The position numbers and the translations under genes were made by a program. Below, one piece after another: positions 1-10,524 of a stretch of 21,920 nucleotides of DNA. The notes under the pieces are model-generated. The model did no database searches. It had not been told where the DNA came from and saw only the letters and a list, made by a program, of their open reading frames with translations. The stretch comes from Darksidea phi (taxonomy: Eukaryota > Ascomycota > Dothideomycetes > Pleosporales > Lentitheciaceae). The stretch lies in contig JASJFT010000388.1 of NCBI GenBank assembly GCA_030770425.1, forward strand, positions 1 to 21,920, given 5' to 3'. Position 1 is the stretch's first letter, and every line of letters begins with the position of its first letter.

Positions 1-895
1 CGAACCTACGTCAATTCACTGGCAGGATGATATTGACTTCCAGGTCGAGGCTCTCACACCACTCGACCATCCCTCCTCCTGGTATTGTATTTATAATGCA
101 AGCCCATGACATCTACAGTCACGTGATTTCCTACTGACTAATCAGTCCATTCCTACATGTATATTAGCCTCACTTGAGACACCCTCAGACGTCAGAGAGA
201 GATATACATTACTTTTCACTACTACCCTGCTTACAATTTCTATAGAAAACCAATGATGCACGCTAGCCACCCGTTCATGGGTTAGACCTGTATTAGACCG
301 TCAACGGGAATGCTAATTAAATATGCTAACTCCGTTGCAGGGATCATTAACACTTGTGATTAAAGCCCAACAGATTTGAGCACGTGGGAACAAGAAGGTT
401 GCTGAGCCTCCGCGTAGTCATGGAAGGCTCATAGCTTGTGAGTCATAGAAAAGATTATGCACACCTATGAGGTACAAATTCATTATTCATCAGCAGGCTC
501 TCAACTTTTCATGTGTCGGGTCGGCTTCCGGTGTTCAGCAAATTGGCAACGTAGGCGTGGATTATGTCGGGACTAGATCTACGGAAGCAAGGCTGATATC
601 GCACCACAAGGATCACATGGAGTAGAAGACGTGGCCTGGAATTGTTGGACTCAGCGTACGACCAAGTTTCAATTGCCACACGGCATTGCCGGTTACCACA
701 CCGGTGGGCTTGTGGCTGAGCAGGCTGGACTATTCTCCTCATCTTGGGCATCCGAAAGCATTTTGGACGGAAAGGGCGCAAAAGAGAAAATGCTCAACCA
801 AGCTGTTTGACTTACCTGATTTTCCTCCACATGTTGTTCAGTATAGAATAAGAGCCATGGAGTTGAAAGACTAAAGTGTCGTTTCGCCGAAAGTG
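1..895. other. intergenic, no supported gene
   Basis: No reading frame here has a recognisable domain, and the short open frames overlap on both strands without agreement. An intron-like acceptor context (GCTAACTCCGTTGCAG) ends near 341, but no open exon of any length follows it. An exon of a gene starting left of the window cannot be excluded. Confidence 0.5.
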
Positions 896-1005
896 CCGCG
901 GTTAACCGCAACCGCAGATGCGGCATGAGTTGGCAGGAGTCCTTCATCAGCCGCGGTTAACCGCAACCGTAGATGCGGCATGAGTTGGCAAGAGTCCTTC
1001 ATCAG
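896..1005. repeat. 55-bp tandem duplication with an embedded palindrome
   Basis: Units 896-950 and 951-1005 are directly adjacent and differ at two positions that I can see, both transitions (C/T and G/A). Each unit begins with CCGCGGTTAACCGC, which holds the perfect 12-bp palindrome GCGGTTAACCGC. An imperfect CCGCA...TGCGG arrangement follows it. No coding role is evident. Confidence 0.9.
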
Positions 1006-1060
1006 GTTTCATGCATCTCCATGCATGCAGGCCCAACGCCGAGCCGGAGGTGAGAGGTAT

Positions 1061-1186
1061 GCCTCATCTCTCATTATTCTCCGAATCCAGTTCCACCCAA
1101 CGATTGGTGAGTGCTCCGCCTCATCTCTCATTATTCTCCGAATCCGGTTCCGCCCAACGATTGGTGAGTGCTCCGCCTCATTATTC
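1061..1186. repeat. 57-bp tandem repeat, two full units plus a partial third
   Basis: Units 1061-1117 and 1118-1174 match except for two A/G differences (CCAGTTCCACCC against CCGGTTCCGCCC). A shortened third start (GCCTCATTATTC) follows at 1175. Each unit carries ATTGG, a reverse CCAAT pentamer, inside CCAACGATTGG. The 57-nt period equals 19 codons, so several frames on both strands stay open through it. I read those frames as a by-product of the repeat, not as genes. Confidence 0.9.
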
Positions 1187-1868
1187 ACCGGAGCGAATAG
1201 AAAATAGTTACGCATACTGCTACAGGTCATCTAGTGGTGCGCTTCGCTACGCAGATCGCGATACATAAATTCGAGTGGACATAATCAATACCACGTACAT
1301 CGTAAAAGATAACCTAAAGAGCGCCTGCATACTACTCTTCAAGATGGCACCTTCTACGACCCTGCTACTTCGCCTGCTATAAGGCAATACGAGCCCAAGA
1401 TGGTCTTTGTACTCCGGGACACGTGCCGAAGTCACAATAGCTTATATGTATATTCCCAAAAACTTTCCGCTACGGCATGCCTGGATGCTAACTGCGACTT
1501 AGACACCAATTGACTTTCGCAATTTCATCTTCAAGTTCGTACTACTTCTATAATTCGCTGGCGATTCTTCTTGGGCCCCTCCATCCGAAATACAATTCGT
1601 CTCCGTTTCCATGGCATTACGCTTGCTACTGGCAATTCTGAGGTACTCCTAGAATGAGTACGAAGCTTCATCTATATCGATATTTCCATAACATATTGTA
1701 TGCCTTTGAAAGCCTTTCGACAGCGCAAGCTGACTCTTGCAGCTTCATTCATGTGGAGTTTGGCTTCATTGTTTGTGGTAGACATTGTAACCACCCCTAG
1801 ACGACCTTGCACTTGTGAAGCCGAATCACAGCTAAACCATAAATTTCCCGGTCTAAAACAAGGAACCA
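1187..1868. other. intergenic, upstream region of the CorA-like gene
   Basis: About 680 bases with no convincing coding frame. It should include the promoter of the gene starting at 1869, but I see no clear TATA box or other defined site. An extra upstream exon of that gene is possible. Confidence 0.4.
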
Positions 1869-3842
1869 ATGGACCCTAGTCGTAGGACCTCACCTATCGA
1901 CGAGAATGCCAAGGAGTGGGATCCGTCATTTTCCTCAAGGCGCGATTTTCAGGATTGGAATGAGCCTTATATTGAATCTCAAAAGCGATTCGGGGCAGTT
2001 GGCGACGACTTGGAGCTCTTCTTACGAGACTACGTTGGAAAAGTTCCCTCTAGTAAGGTCGAAGAAGTCAAAGTGTTCTTCCAAGTATATCTCGCTGCGG
2101 TGGAGACGGAGGAAGCGAGAGCATGGGTTGATGACAGAGAATGGGACGATGAGCAGCCTAGCGGACGCCCCAGACATTATCCAAATCGTGTCGACTGCGA
2201 TCGGCTCTATGGCATTTTAAAGGAGAAAAGAGTTGGATTAGAGGGATTTCCGAACGTTGATCGACGCCTAGTTTGCGTCACTGACCTTGATCCAAACTAT
2301 ATCCTCGCTATCGCAAGGATGACGCCTCAACACCTCGTGTATGTCTTAAGAGATGCGATCTGGGGCCACATTTCCCTGCAACCATCATTTAGGGTCGGGA
2401 TTAATTCTTCCGGTTTCCCTCTCTTCCGGCTGCAATTTCAGCTCCCGTATTACGCAATGAGGCGGGTCCGTCCGCTTCCCGCACCAACGCACCCCGTGAG
2501 AAATTTGGTTGACATCTCATTTTTGGATATACAGTCACCAGAGGAGCAAGAAGAAATTAAGTATTATTTGCAAGACGCCGAGATATCCTTAGTGATATGC
2601 GGGCCTGATAATAATCATTGGACCGGATATGCCTTCGTGGACACTTGTCTCGAAGACATCACATACCATGAGGACACAGAAGACGAGGACGACAATGATG
2701 ACGAAGACGATGAGGAAGGTGATGGTGAAGACGAAGAAGAAACTGTAGAAGATCCAATCTTTGGCAACGATCTCGACCAGGTACTTCAAGCTAGGGAACC
2801 AATTCGGGACGCGAGAAAATACTTCATTGCCGTTATGGACATTCGAGTGCGTTGTATCGTGGAAGAGTGGCGATTCCTCATCCGATACATAGAAGAATGT
2901 GAGGAGCGATATGTATGGTTTTGGCCCATGCCTCTACACTGCCGAAGTGTCAGACGCTAATGAAATGCCAGAGAACATCTTCACTACTTTCCCGAACATC
3001 GGATCTCGAGGAGATCAAGAGAGCTTTGTATTGGACTTTACAAACTTGGGAGGTTTTGCGCAAACTTCAAAAGCGCCTTTCCGGAACCATGCGAGCTTGG
3101 AAGAGCTTCAGCTCTTCGGGAGGAGACATCGGCTACTTTGCCGACATCAGTAGGGAGGGGTTCCGCACAAGGCGCCTGGATAGGATTAAAGAATCCTTTG
3201 ATGAGTTGGAAGATCTTGAACACACTCTGCTACACCTGGTCAAGTCTTGCGAGAGGTCTAGTAGAAATGTAAGTCTATGGTCCCTAGTTGAACTGATCAT
3301 ATCCACAATTGACAAATCCCAGCTTGAACTTTACATGGGCGTAGAAAGCAACCAGTTGAACTTGGACGGCAACCGTCTGAGTTTGGAAAACAATCGTGTC
3401 AATCTAGAGACTAGCTCTCTCAGCCGCGACGGTCTTGAAGTGAACCGCAGGACCAACCAAGTGGGTTTTCTAGCTACACTGTGTGCTCATGCGAACTGCT
3501 GATCAGACCCAGATAAATCAAGTCATTAGTCCAGTGATCATTGTTCTCACATACTGGAGCGCCCAGCGAGACATCTTTTCCTTCGAACGGAACCCGAAGG
3601 CTTTCTGGATTTCCACGATTGTCGTGCTGGTTTCTGTCAGAGTCTTTGACTTCCTCCTCAGTGGGTCTGATTCAATGAAGAGGATTTTGTCATGGCTATT
3701 GATGGCACGCGACGCACTGAGGCGGATTTTGACGTGGCTGTTGATCGCTGGGGGTGCGCTAAAGAAGATTCTACCATGTGCTTTGATCGCCGGCTTCAGG
3801 CGAGGTAGAGCTAATCCTCAGTCCGACGGTAAGCATGATTAG
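1869..3842 (+). CDS. CorA-like fungal membrane protein, hypothetical
   Basis: Proposed exons are 1869-2912, 2972-3460 and 3507-3842, giving 622 residues. Intron 1 (59 nt) has a GCTAATG branch site just before its CAG acceptor, and both introns are phase 0. A further in-frame 54-nt intron (3269-3322, GTAAGT donor, CCCAG acceptor) may also be removed, giving 604 residues. The N-terminal half is globular and unrecognised. An acidic Asp/Glu run lies near residues 268-295. A heptad-type Asn/Leu-rich stalk (about 494-511) leads into a two-segment hydrophobic region around the motif SAQRDIFSFERNP. This stalk plus membrane-pair layout is what I know from fungal proteins annotated as CorA-like. The GMN signature of true Mg2+ channels is not visible, so ion transport is not claimed. 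The tail has three 14-residue repeats. The start codon is the first ATG of the open frame. The family call is from memory of the pattern and is moderate. Confidence 0.7.
3675..3800 (+). repeat. three 42-nt in-frame repeats encoding the CorA-like tail
   Basis: Units 3675-3716, 3717-3758 and 3759-3800 encode MKRILSWLLMARDA, LRRILTWLLIAGGA and LKKILPCALIAGFR. Each is a basic residue pair followed by a hydrophobic stretch. The DNA units have diverged considerably while the residue pattern is kept. Confidence 0.75.
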
Positions 3843-4146
3843 GCCGGGGATGGCGGGTCAAGCTGACTTTTACAGGTGCCGTCGTAATTGAGCTAACATC
3901 GGAATCCCGTCAGCCCGTTTGAAAGCAATGGCTGATACAAGACGCTTCGGTTGCAAGCAGCAAAGATCGATTCCTATTTTTACTTCTCTTGTACTTTGTC
4001 CTTCACCGCATTCTCAGGAACCATTTAGGGTGATTTTTGGTCTACGGCTGTAATGACTTAACGATTCGATGGTATGCTACGAAGGTAAAAAGGGGTTCTT
4101 AAATACGGTAATAATAAGGTTAGTTTTCTTAAAAAAAAGTAAACTA

Positions 4147-4494
4147 TGTAACGTCTCTAGCTTTTTAAAATATAGTAGATTAATATAGACTAAAAGATAA
4201 TAGCCTAGGCCCTTTATCACTTTTCTTTTACTTTCTTTTAGATATAGTATATTAATATTTATTTAGTATAATTTATAGAGGAGAGCGATTTAAATATAAT
4301 AAAGAGATAATTATAGAGGGTAGAATAGGTTCTATTAGGTAGGAGAGACGAATCGCTACTAGGGAGGGCTCGGAGCGATCTCGTACTATATAGGCTGGCG
4401 GGAACAGGCGCATGTGACAGTAGTTGTGCCGTATCTGGGTCCTCAGACCCTAGTCTCCCCGAGGGGAGGCCAGATGGCCGCATAGGTCCTTACA
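4147..4494. mobile_element. probable decayed solo LTR
   Basis: The block begins TGTAAC and ends CTTACA, so its ends form the TGTAA...TTACA inverted termini typical of LTRs. Read on the minus strand it starts TGTAAGGACC, goes on to a GC-rich part with GGCCAGATGGCC (4468-4479), has TATATAG about 100 bases in, and then becomes an AT-rich, TpA-rich half (about 4150-4330) suggestive of RIP. No matching 5-bp target duplication is visible (AACTA on the left, CAGGA on the right), no primer-binding site is evident at either edge, and no second copy is in the window. The orientation is therefore unresolved and the boundaries are provisional. Confidence 0.45.
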
Positions 4495-5294
4495 CAGGAA
4501 CCCTAAATTAGGGGTGCTCGGAACCGTAGTGTGGGTTGCACAAGGACGATTGAGAAGTTTGGCATGGCATATGGTTAATGCATATGGCACAGCGGCTATG
4601 GGGAACAAATAAGTGCTTAAGGTGGCAAGCGAAGCCGTATCGGTTAAACGTGAGGTACCCGTTCGGGAGGCAATGTTTACTTTAGGAGGTATAAAAGCAG
4701 CGCATGGAATCTTCTTGTGCCTACGAGTCCAGCAACATACAGTTAGATATCCTGAATAGGTTTTAATGGGTTAGAGTACTAGATTTTGAAGCCAATTGGG
4801 TGGCTTTTAGTAACTTTCCCCAAGCGCAGCACCCGGGTTCGAGCGTAAGTGCTACGATACGTGCAAACTCACATGCGATAAAACACTTGAGCATTCCAAC
4901 TCACAAAAGCGGGGAGTGGTAGGGTAAATTTGGCGTTGTCGTCATTTGAAGTTCTAAATCTAGGAATTTACAGACTTGCCGTGTTCGTGAACAACACGCC
5001 TCTTTTGAACGAGAAGCCAAATAAGCCGTCCCTGTTGCACGCCTCATTCCGAGCAAGTATAGCCTGTAGGAGTGAAGAAGTCCGCTTGCGAACGCCCCGC
5101 GCATACGCCGACTAAGGGTTCTATTTAGCGCCGTGGAGGGTTCGCCGCGGAAGTGGCTGCGGAATGTCTCGATTAGGCAGTGCCGTTGTCCGACTGAGCT
5201 TCCCCGCAGCACATAGCTCCAGCTTCTCGATTTCTGGAGCGCATGCGACGATAAGCCGGATCTAAGGCTGGAATTCCGGGTCAGATGATGTGGT
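4495..5294. other. non-coding, probably degenerate repeat-derived sequence
   Basis: No frame resembles a protein. A strong TATA-like octamer (TATAAAAG, 4690-4697) is followed by no gene. A tRNA-like patch follows (anticodon-like GATTTTGAAG near 4784, B-box-like GGTTCGAG near 4833) but does not fold into a tRNA. On the minus strand near 5205, AGCTCAGTCGG resembles a tRNA A box, with no matching T arm. These fragments fit tRNA- or retroelement-derived debris beside the LTR. Confidence 0.35.
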
Positions 5295-5320
5295 GTCGCA
5301 AGCGACGCTGGGTTTAAATA
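5295..5320 (+). promoter_or_regulatory. possible core promoter of the SDR gene
   Basis: An inverted repeat GTCGC-AA-GCGAC (5295-5306) sits 6 bases upstream of the TATA-like TTTAAATA (5313-5320), about 135 bases before the SDR start codon. The position suits a core promoter. The regulator, if any, is unknown. Confidence 0.3.
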
Positions 5321-5455
5321 GAAATGAGTGCCGTCGTTGCGAGGCTCCGTGTATTTTTTGAATACTTGCTTGCTGCAAGGAGTTCCGGTTCTTGTTTTTC
5401 TTCCTAAACTACCTGTATTTGAATTCTAAGAACGGTTTCTTTTGCTTGAGACAAA

Positions 5456-6404
5456 ATGTCTCTACCTGAGTTCAGCTTGAAAGGCAAAGTGGTGCTGGTT
5501 TCCGGTGCTGCTCGTGGGCTTGGTCTTACCCAGGCAGAAGCACTGCTAGAAGCAGGGGCAATTGGTTTGTGTTGGCGCACGATTGCTACGGGCCTACTAA
5601 TGCCTGCACAGTGTACGCTCTGGATCGCCTTGACGAGCCCTCAGCCGACTTCGGCACAATCGCAGCGCGAGCAGAGAAAGAACTAAGCACCTCTCTTACC
5701 TACCAGCAAGTCGACGTGCGTGACGTTGCAAGCTTGAACAAGATCGTCGAGGAGATCGGCAGCAAGCATGGCAGAATGGATGGACTGATCGCTGCCGCGG
5801 GTATCCAGCAAGAAACGCCGGCACTGGAGTACACTGCTGAGGATGCGAATCGCATGTTCGAGGTGAATATCACCGGGGTGTTCATGACTGCCCAAGCAGT
5901 CGCCAAACAGATGATCAAGTTTGGGAATGGTGGGAGCATCGTATTGATCGCGAGTATGTCTGGCACTGTTGCGAATAGGGTACGCCTTCTGCTTGACTGC
6001 TTCAAACGATCGGATCCCGCTTACAGTTCCATAGGGCCTCATCTGCCCAGCATACAACGCCTCGAAAGCCGGCGTGATCCAACTCGCTCGCAACCTGGCA
6101 TCGGAGTGGGGCGAACACAAAATCCGTGTTAATACTATCTCGCCGGGCTATATCGTTACGGCCATGGTGGAAGCGCTGTTTGAGCAGTACCCAGAACGCA
6201 GGACGGACTGGCCAACGCAGAATATGCTGGGCCGGCTTTCAGCTCCGAAGGAGTATCGTGGAGCCGCAGTATTTTTGATCAGTGATGCTAGTAGCTTCAT
6301 GGTACGTGCACGAATGTTCCTGTTGCGTTGGGCGAAATTGCTAACGTGGTGTGGTGTAGACGGGTTCGGATTTGCGGATAGATGGTGGACATTCGGCGTG
6401 GTAG
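5456..6404 (+). CDS. short-chain dehydrogenase/reductase, polyol/sugar-reductase type
   Basis: Exons 5456-5564, 5612-5979, 6035-6301 and 6360-6404 give 262 residues, the normal size for a classical SDR. Introns are 47, 55 and 58 nt; the first has CTACTAATG and the last GCTAACG as branch sites. The Rossmann glycine motif is SGAARGLG (16-23), with Ser replacing the usual Thr. AAAG (97-100) stands for NNAG. Asn122, Ser153, Tyr166 and Lys170 (YNASK) form the catalytic tetrad, and SPGYI follows near 195. Asp41 at the end of beta-2 suggests NAD(H), though this is an inference. Sequence style and the IDGGHSAW C-terminus fit fungal arabinitol/mannitol/sorbose-reductase-like SDRs, cytosolic enzymes that interconvert polyols and ketoses; the exact substrate cannot be read from sequence. 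It stands alone, not in an evident cluster. The first ATG was chosen because it lies directly before the Rossmann fold. Confidence 0.9.
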
Positions 6405-6766
6405 TTTTCTTTAGCATCGTCGTGCCGATGGTTCATGTAGTGAATGATGAGGTGCCTGCAATAAGATAGAAGGTGAAGAATAACCTTACACAGTGCAGCG
6501 TGGTACGGAGGCTGCAGCGGAGGCCCGCAATTATTGAAGCGATGACTAAGCCAGCCCAGATCTCTAATTCGGTGAACAATAGTGATGCACCATTCACAGC
6601 CATAGCGACCTGCAACTGCTATAGCTGGCAGTTACCATGCCTGTCAAGTAGGCGCATTATACTGCGAGCGTTTGGCTCTGTTCGCCTTGACTCCTCCCCC
6701 GCAAAAACTTGCTACTTCCTCTAAGAGCAGCTGTCAAAGCAGGCTTCAAACTGTGGCTCTCTGGCC
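6405..6766. other. intergenic between the SDR and ZZ/EF-hand genes
   Basis: This holds the SDR 3' end and the upstream region of the next gene. I see no gene and no distinctive element. The frame running on from SDR exon 3 through its last intron stays open to 6469, which matters only if that intron is retained. Confidence 0.5.
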
Positions 6767-9700
6767 ATGACGAGCTCGACGCGTAGTTCCCTCTCCCGAT
6801 ACCGACCCGCGATCCTCACTCTCCTCGGAGCGGCAGCCGCCTACGCAGCATGGCTTGTATACTCGTCCATCAACAGCGCTCCACAAGGCAGTCTCCACAG
6901 AAGTAATGCGGTGCGAAGAGCGAACCCTCGCGCTCGCCGGGCGACAGGCCCCGCGCGTATCGCCCACCTCCTCCAACACCAGCGCATTCCTCTCGGCGAA
7001 GTTGACCTCTTCGGAACGGTCGTCCCGCTCGACGCTCGCAGCATTATACCACCAGAGTCCGCTCACCGACTAGCCGAAGAGTCCGACCCTACGATAACAC
7101 CGGAGGCTGTGGAGCGCCGACTCATGGAGTTATACGATGATATTGTCACCCGTTTGCTTGCATGCGCTCAGAGACCACTGTCGGCGGCGGAGACGAATGC
7201 AGTTACTCAGTTCATTGCGGAAGCGATTCCACATGAGGGGCTGGCACAGGCTTTACAGAGACATCGGGAGGCAATTGCTAGCGGAGAGGCGGAGGCTAGC
7301 GCTGCAGCTGATGGAGCTGAGAGCATGGTGCCTACAGAGGTGTCGTGGCTGAGCGACGAGGATACTGAGGGTGGCGTTGTTGATGCAGACGGTCAAACAC
7401 TCCAGCGCACGTTATATCATATCGCTGAGGATCGGGCGAGGTAAGTCGACCCGCGTATAACATGAGTCCGCCTGCCGTCTGGATGCGATAAGTTTGGTTG
7501 AGCGTCTCGAACATTCGCTAATGTGCAACAATTGTTAGGCACGAGGGCGTCATCCATCGGGGTATAACGTGTAATGGGTGCGATACTATGCCAATTCGTG
7601 GCATCAGGTGGCGTTGCGTCAACTGTCCTGATTTCGATCTGTGTTCCGACTGCGAAGCCACCTTCTCCCATATAAAGACTCACGTTTTCTACAAAATTCG
7701 CGTGCCGGCATCCTACTTACGTTTCCCTAAACAAGAGCCGGTCTATCCCGGTCGTCCTCATCTCATGAATGCATCCATAAACTCAGCGCTTAAAAAACGT
7801 CTCGCCTCAGAAACTCACATGGAAGCAGAGGAGATCGAAGCCCTCTACGACCAGTTCACTTGTCTCGCTGCAACTGAATGGCAGCAAGACCCCAATGGCG
7901 TCGGCTGGGCCGTGGATCGACGTTGCTTCAATCACGCTTTCATTCCTCGGTATTCTAGCTTCGATTCTGCACCTAATCTCATCTATGACCGCGTGTTCGC
8001 CTACTTTGATTCGGATCACAACACTTTGATCGGCTTGGAAGAGTTCATCAAAGGTCTCGACGGCTTGCATTCAACGGATTCAAGTGTCAAGCTCCGCATT
8101 GCATTCAACGGCTACGACGTTGATGGAGACGGCTACATATCTAGAAAAGATGTGTTGAGGATATTCAGGGCCCACTACGTGATGGAGAGAGAGGCTACGC
8201 GAAATCATCTCGCCGAAGCCGAGGACGAGCTATCTGCCCGCGGCGCTTTGGAGACGATACAGTCTACACAACCTCTGAGCTCAGCTTTTACGCAGACTCC
8301 TATACCAACATCTCAACCTGACCCATATCACTTGTGGGGAAAAATGTCTGACGATGAAAACTTTCAACGCCCAATTATCGAAGACAATCCCGATACCATG
8401 GAACGGAATACGCTAATACATCGAACGTACCATATGGCCAACCCAGAGTATCGTGCCCGAAGTGGCGACGAAGCCGTGAGAGACAGATGGGCTCAGAGGG
8501 ATTACTATGTTGACGAAGAAGAGGGTTTTACCCGCCCCTCTGGTGTAGAAGATGGACCGTCACCTCGGGAACTTGAGGCTCAGACAGACGGAGACACCGA
8601 CGAAGCCCCAGCTCTGGAACACGAGCACCCAAGGGGATCACGTTCGTCTTCGCGAGTGCGTTTTCAGGATGACGTCGACCTGGAGACTCGTTCAAATGCA
8701 TCGACGTCCTCGCGGCCGATAGGGGAACGTTGGGGCGGCTACGAGATTCCCCAGCAAGAAAAGGATCTGGGGAAAGAAGTGCTCTATCAGATCACGCAGC
8801 AGGCATTCAACGAGCTCTTAGATCCGCTCTTCAAGGACAAGGAAGACAACGCCATGGACGCGTTTGCTACTCGTGTAGAACGACGGGCTTGCGCTGTTCA
8901 GATCGATCGTATGCTTGAAGACTTCCAGAAAAAAGAAAAGGACTTTAATAGGGCCGTCGTCACCTTGGGGGAGTACCAGTTTGCCAGCGAGGTGGTGGAA
9001 GCCTTCTGTAATGGCGATATCATGAGCCTTGTACGCGACACCGACGATGCTTCGGTTAGTCGAGACGACATGGCGGCAGCAGTGAGGTCGCTGTTTTCCG
9101 AGGTTGAGCAGCGGATCGTCAGGTACACAAAGACCTGGGATGATGACTGGGATTGTGGTTGTTACCCCATGTGGAATGCAAAATTGTACAGGGTGCAGCT
9201 CGAAGAAGAGCTAGTGCACGCCGTCATCGAGTTGGCAACACTATTTGGGTGGCTGCCGACCTCCACATCCGATATCGAGAGTACTTTCAACTACGAAAAG
9301 GTCTATCGAGACCCGACCCTACCCCAGTTTCGTCCCAATTCACTCGCCGATCTAGAGGCTTTGGAAAAAACATCGAACCCGACTACTTCCACAATCTTCC
9401 CCGGGTATGCGGATGTCACCTCTTTCCGGCCACAGTTTGGGCCGCTTTTCGCTTTGGCAGAGCAGCCAATCGACATTGAGATATCTAGCTCAGAAGTGCC
9501 ACACCAGGCAGAAGACGACGGTTTGATGGCTGATTCCAGTACATACGGTCCGCTGCCGCCTCAAAATGAAGAGGAAAGCCCGGCAGCTCACTTCTCCTTC
9601 TCTCCAACTCCCCAAACGCCTCAGCCCACCAATACTGACAACGCACCGGTGATGCAACTCCTCTATGTAGATCCAGTCACGCACAAGCTTCGCACGCGTC

Positions 9701-9939
9701 CAAGCCGTCCGCACATGCAGGAGTGGATCGAACCCCTCGCTAGGCGTATACGCTACGAAGCGAGGAACAATGCAGCGAGTCCTCTGCATTTACCGTTCCT
9801 GGCTAGCCTGGAGTCGGTGGAGCGCGAGATCAATGAGCGGAAGGGTAGTGGATTGCTCAACTATGAAGAGCTTGAATCGTATGTTCGGCCGGCACATTTG
9901 AGGTTTTTAGAGAGCTGGCTGGACTGGGTTAGCTTTTGA
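6767..9939 (+). CDS. membrane-anchored ZZ zinc-finger and EF-hand protein
   Basis: Two exons, 6767-7440 and 7539-9939, give 1024 residues. The 98-nt intron has a GTAAGT donor and a CGCTAATG branch site. One hydrophobic helix at about 14-32 follows a short basic N-terminus and is probably a signal anchor. A ZZ-type finger spans about 226-275, with Cys236, Cys239, Cys251, Cys254, Cys260, Cys263, His269 and His273 all present. EF-hand loop 1 (382-393) starts DSDHNT and ends in Glu. Loop 2 (418-429) starts DVDGDG and is near canonical, with Asp instead of Glu at position 12. A long acidic, Ser/Pro-rich, low-complexity section follows, then a conserved-looking C-terminus. This implies a calcium-responsive adaptor on an organelle membrane. 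ZZ domains bind proteins or peptides, but the partner is unknown. I do not recognise a named gene. Domain calls are firm; cell role is open. Confidence 0.88.
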
Positions 9940-10524
9940 AGTGGCGTTGAAACTGGGGTTCGTGAGAGCTAATGGGTTGATAGCGGTCGTGGATGGATAG
10001 GAGATTATGTTCTTGTATCATAGTGATTTTGATACCATGCACTAATAAGACGTACATCTGTCTTCAGCCTCGGTAGCAAGCGAACATCTGGCTCGATCCC
10101 TTATCTCATTTTCGCAAGCTAGTTCACGTCCAGATGCAGAGTTGGTTCGGTGTAGACGTGTGGAGTGGTGTTGATGCAAGTTTATAACGTGGAAAAAGTA
10201 GTAGAAATTTAAAGTCTCTCGAAAGCACGCACGCGGCTTCGAAAAGTTTGATGTTGGTAAACGCTTTGAGCGCAGAAGTAGAAGCCAGAACCTTCGCTAC
10301 TACCGAAATCAAGCGTAGGGCGGGCATTATTGTGACTGTTGCCCCAAAGCGGAAAATTAGCAAATTGTATGTGATATCACAGTGGTAAGTTCATGCATGA
10401 GCTGAATGAAGTTTGTCATTTTCGTATATGCCTTAAGAGGGTCCCAAATGCACTACCACACGCCATGGATGGAATCCGTGAATGCCAGAAAGAGACCCAT
10501 CTTCCGCCCTTCCATACATCGCAC
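9940..10524. other. intergenic, between convergent 3' ends
   Basis: The ZZ/EF-hand gene and RPS2 converge here. The sequence should hold both 3'UTRs. Only short, unrelated open frames occur on either strand, and no hairpin or repeat stood out. Confidence 0.5.

Noticed and set aside
342..350. GGATCATTA, the motif at the end of 18S rRNA and start of ITS1
   Set aside because: The conserved 18S sequence that should precede it is absent and no 5.8S follows, so this is a chance 9-mer.
980..1268. Overlapping open frames of 73-85 codons on both strands
   Set aside because: They stay open because the 57-bp repeat is a multiple of three; all frames repeat the same peptide and none looks like a protein.
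4778..4850. Possible tRNA-Gln-like gene
   Set aside because: There is no pairing acceptor stem and the T stem is broken; only short motif resemblance remains.
5150..5215. tRNA A-box-like AGCTCAGTCGG on the minus strand
   Set aside because: No T arm or matching acceptor stem was found downstream.
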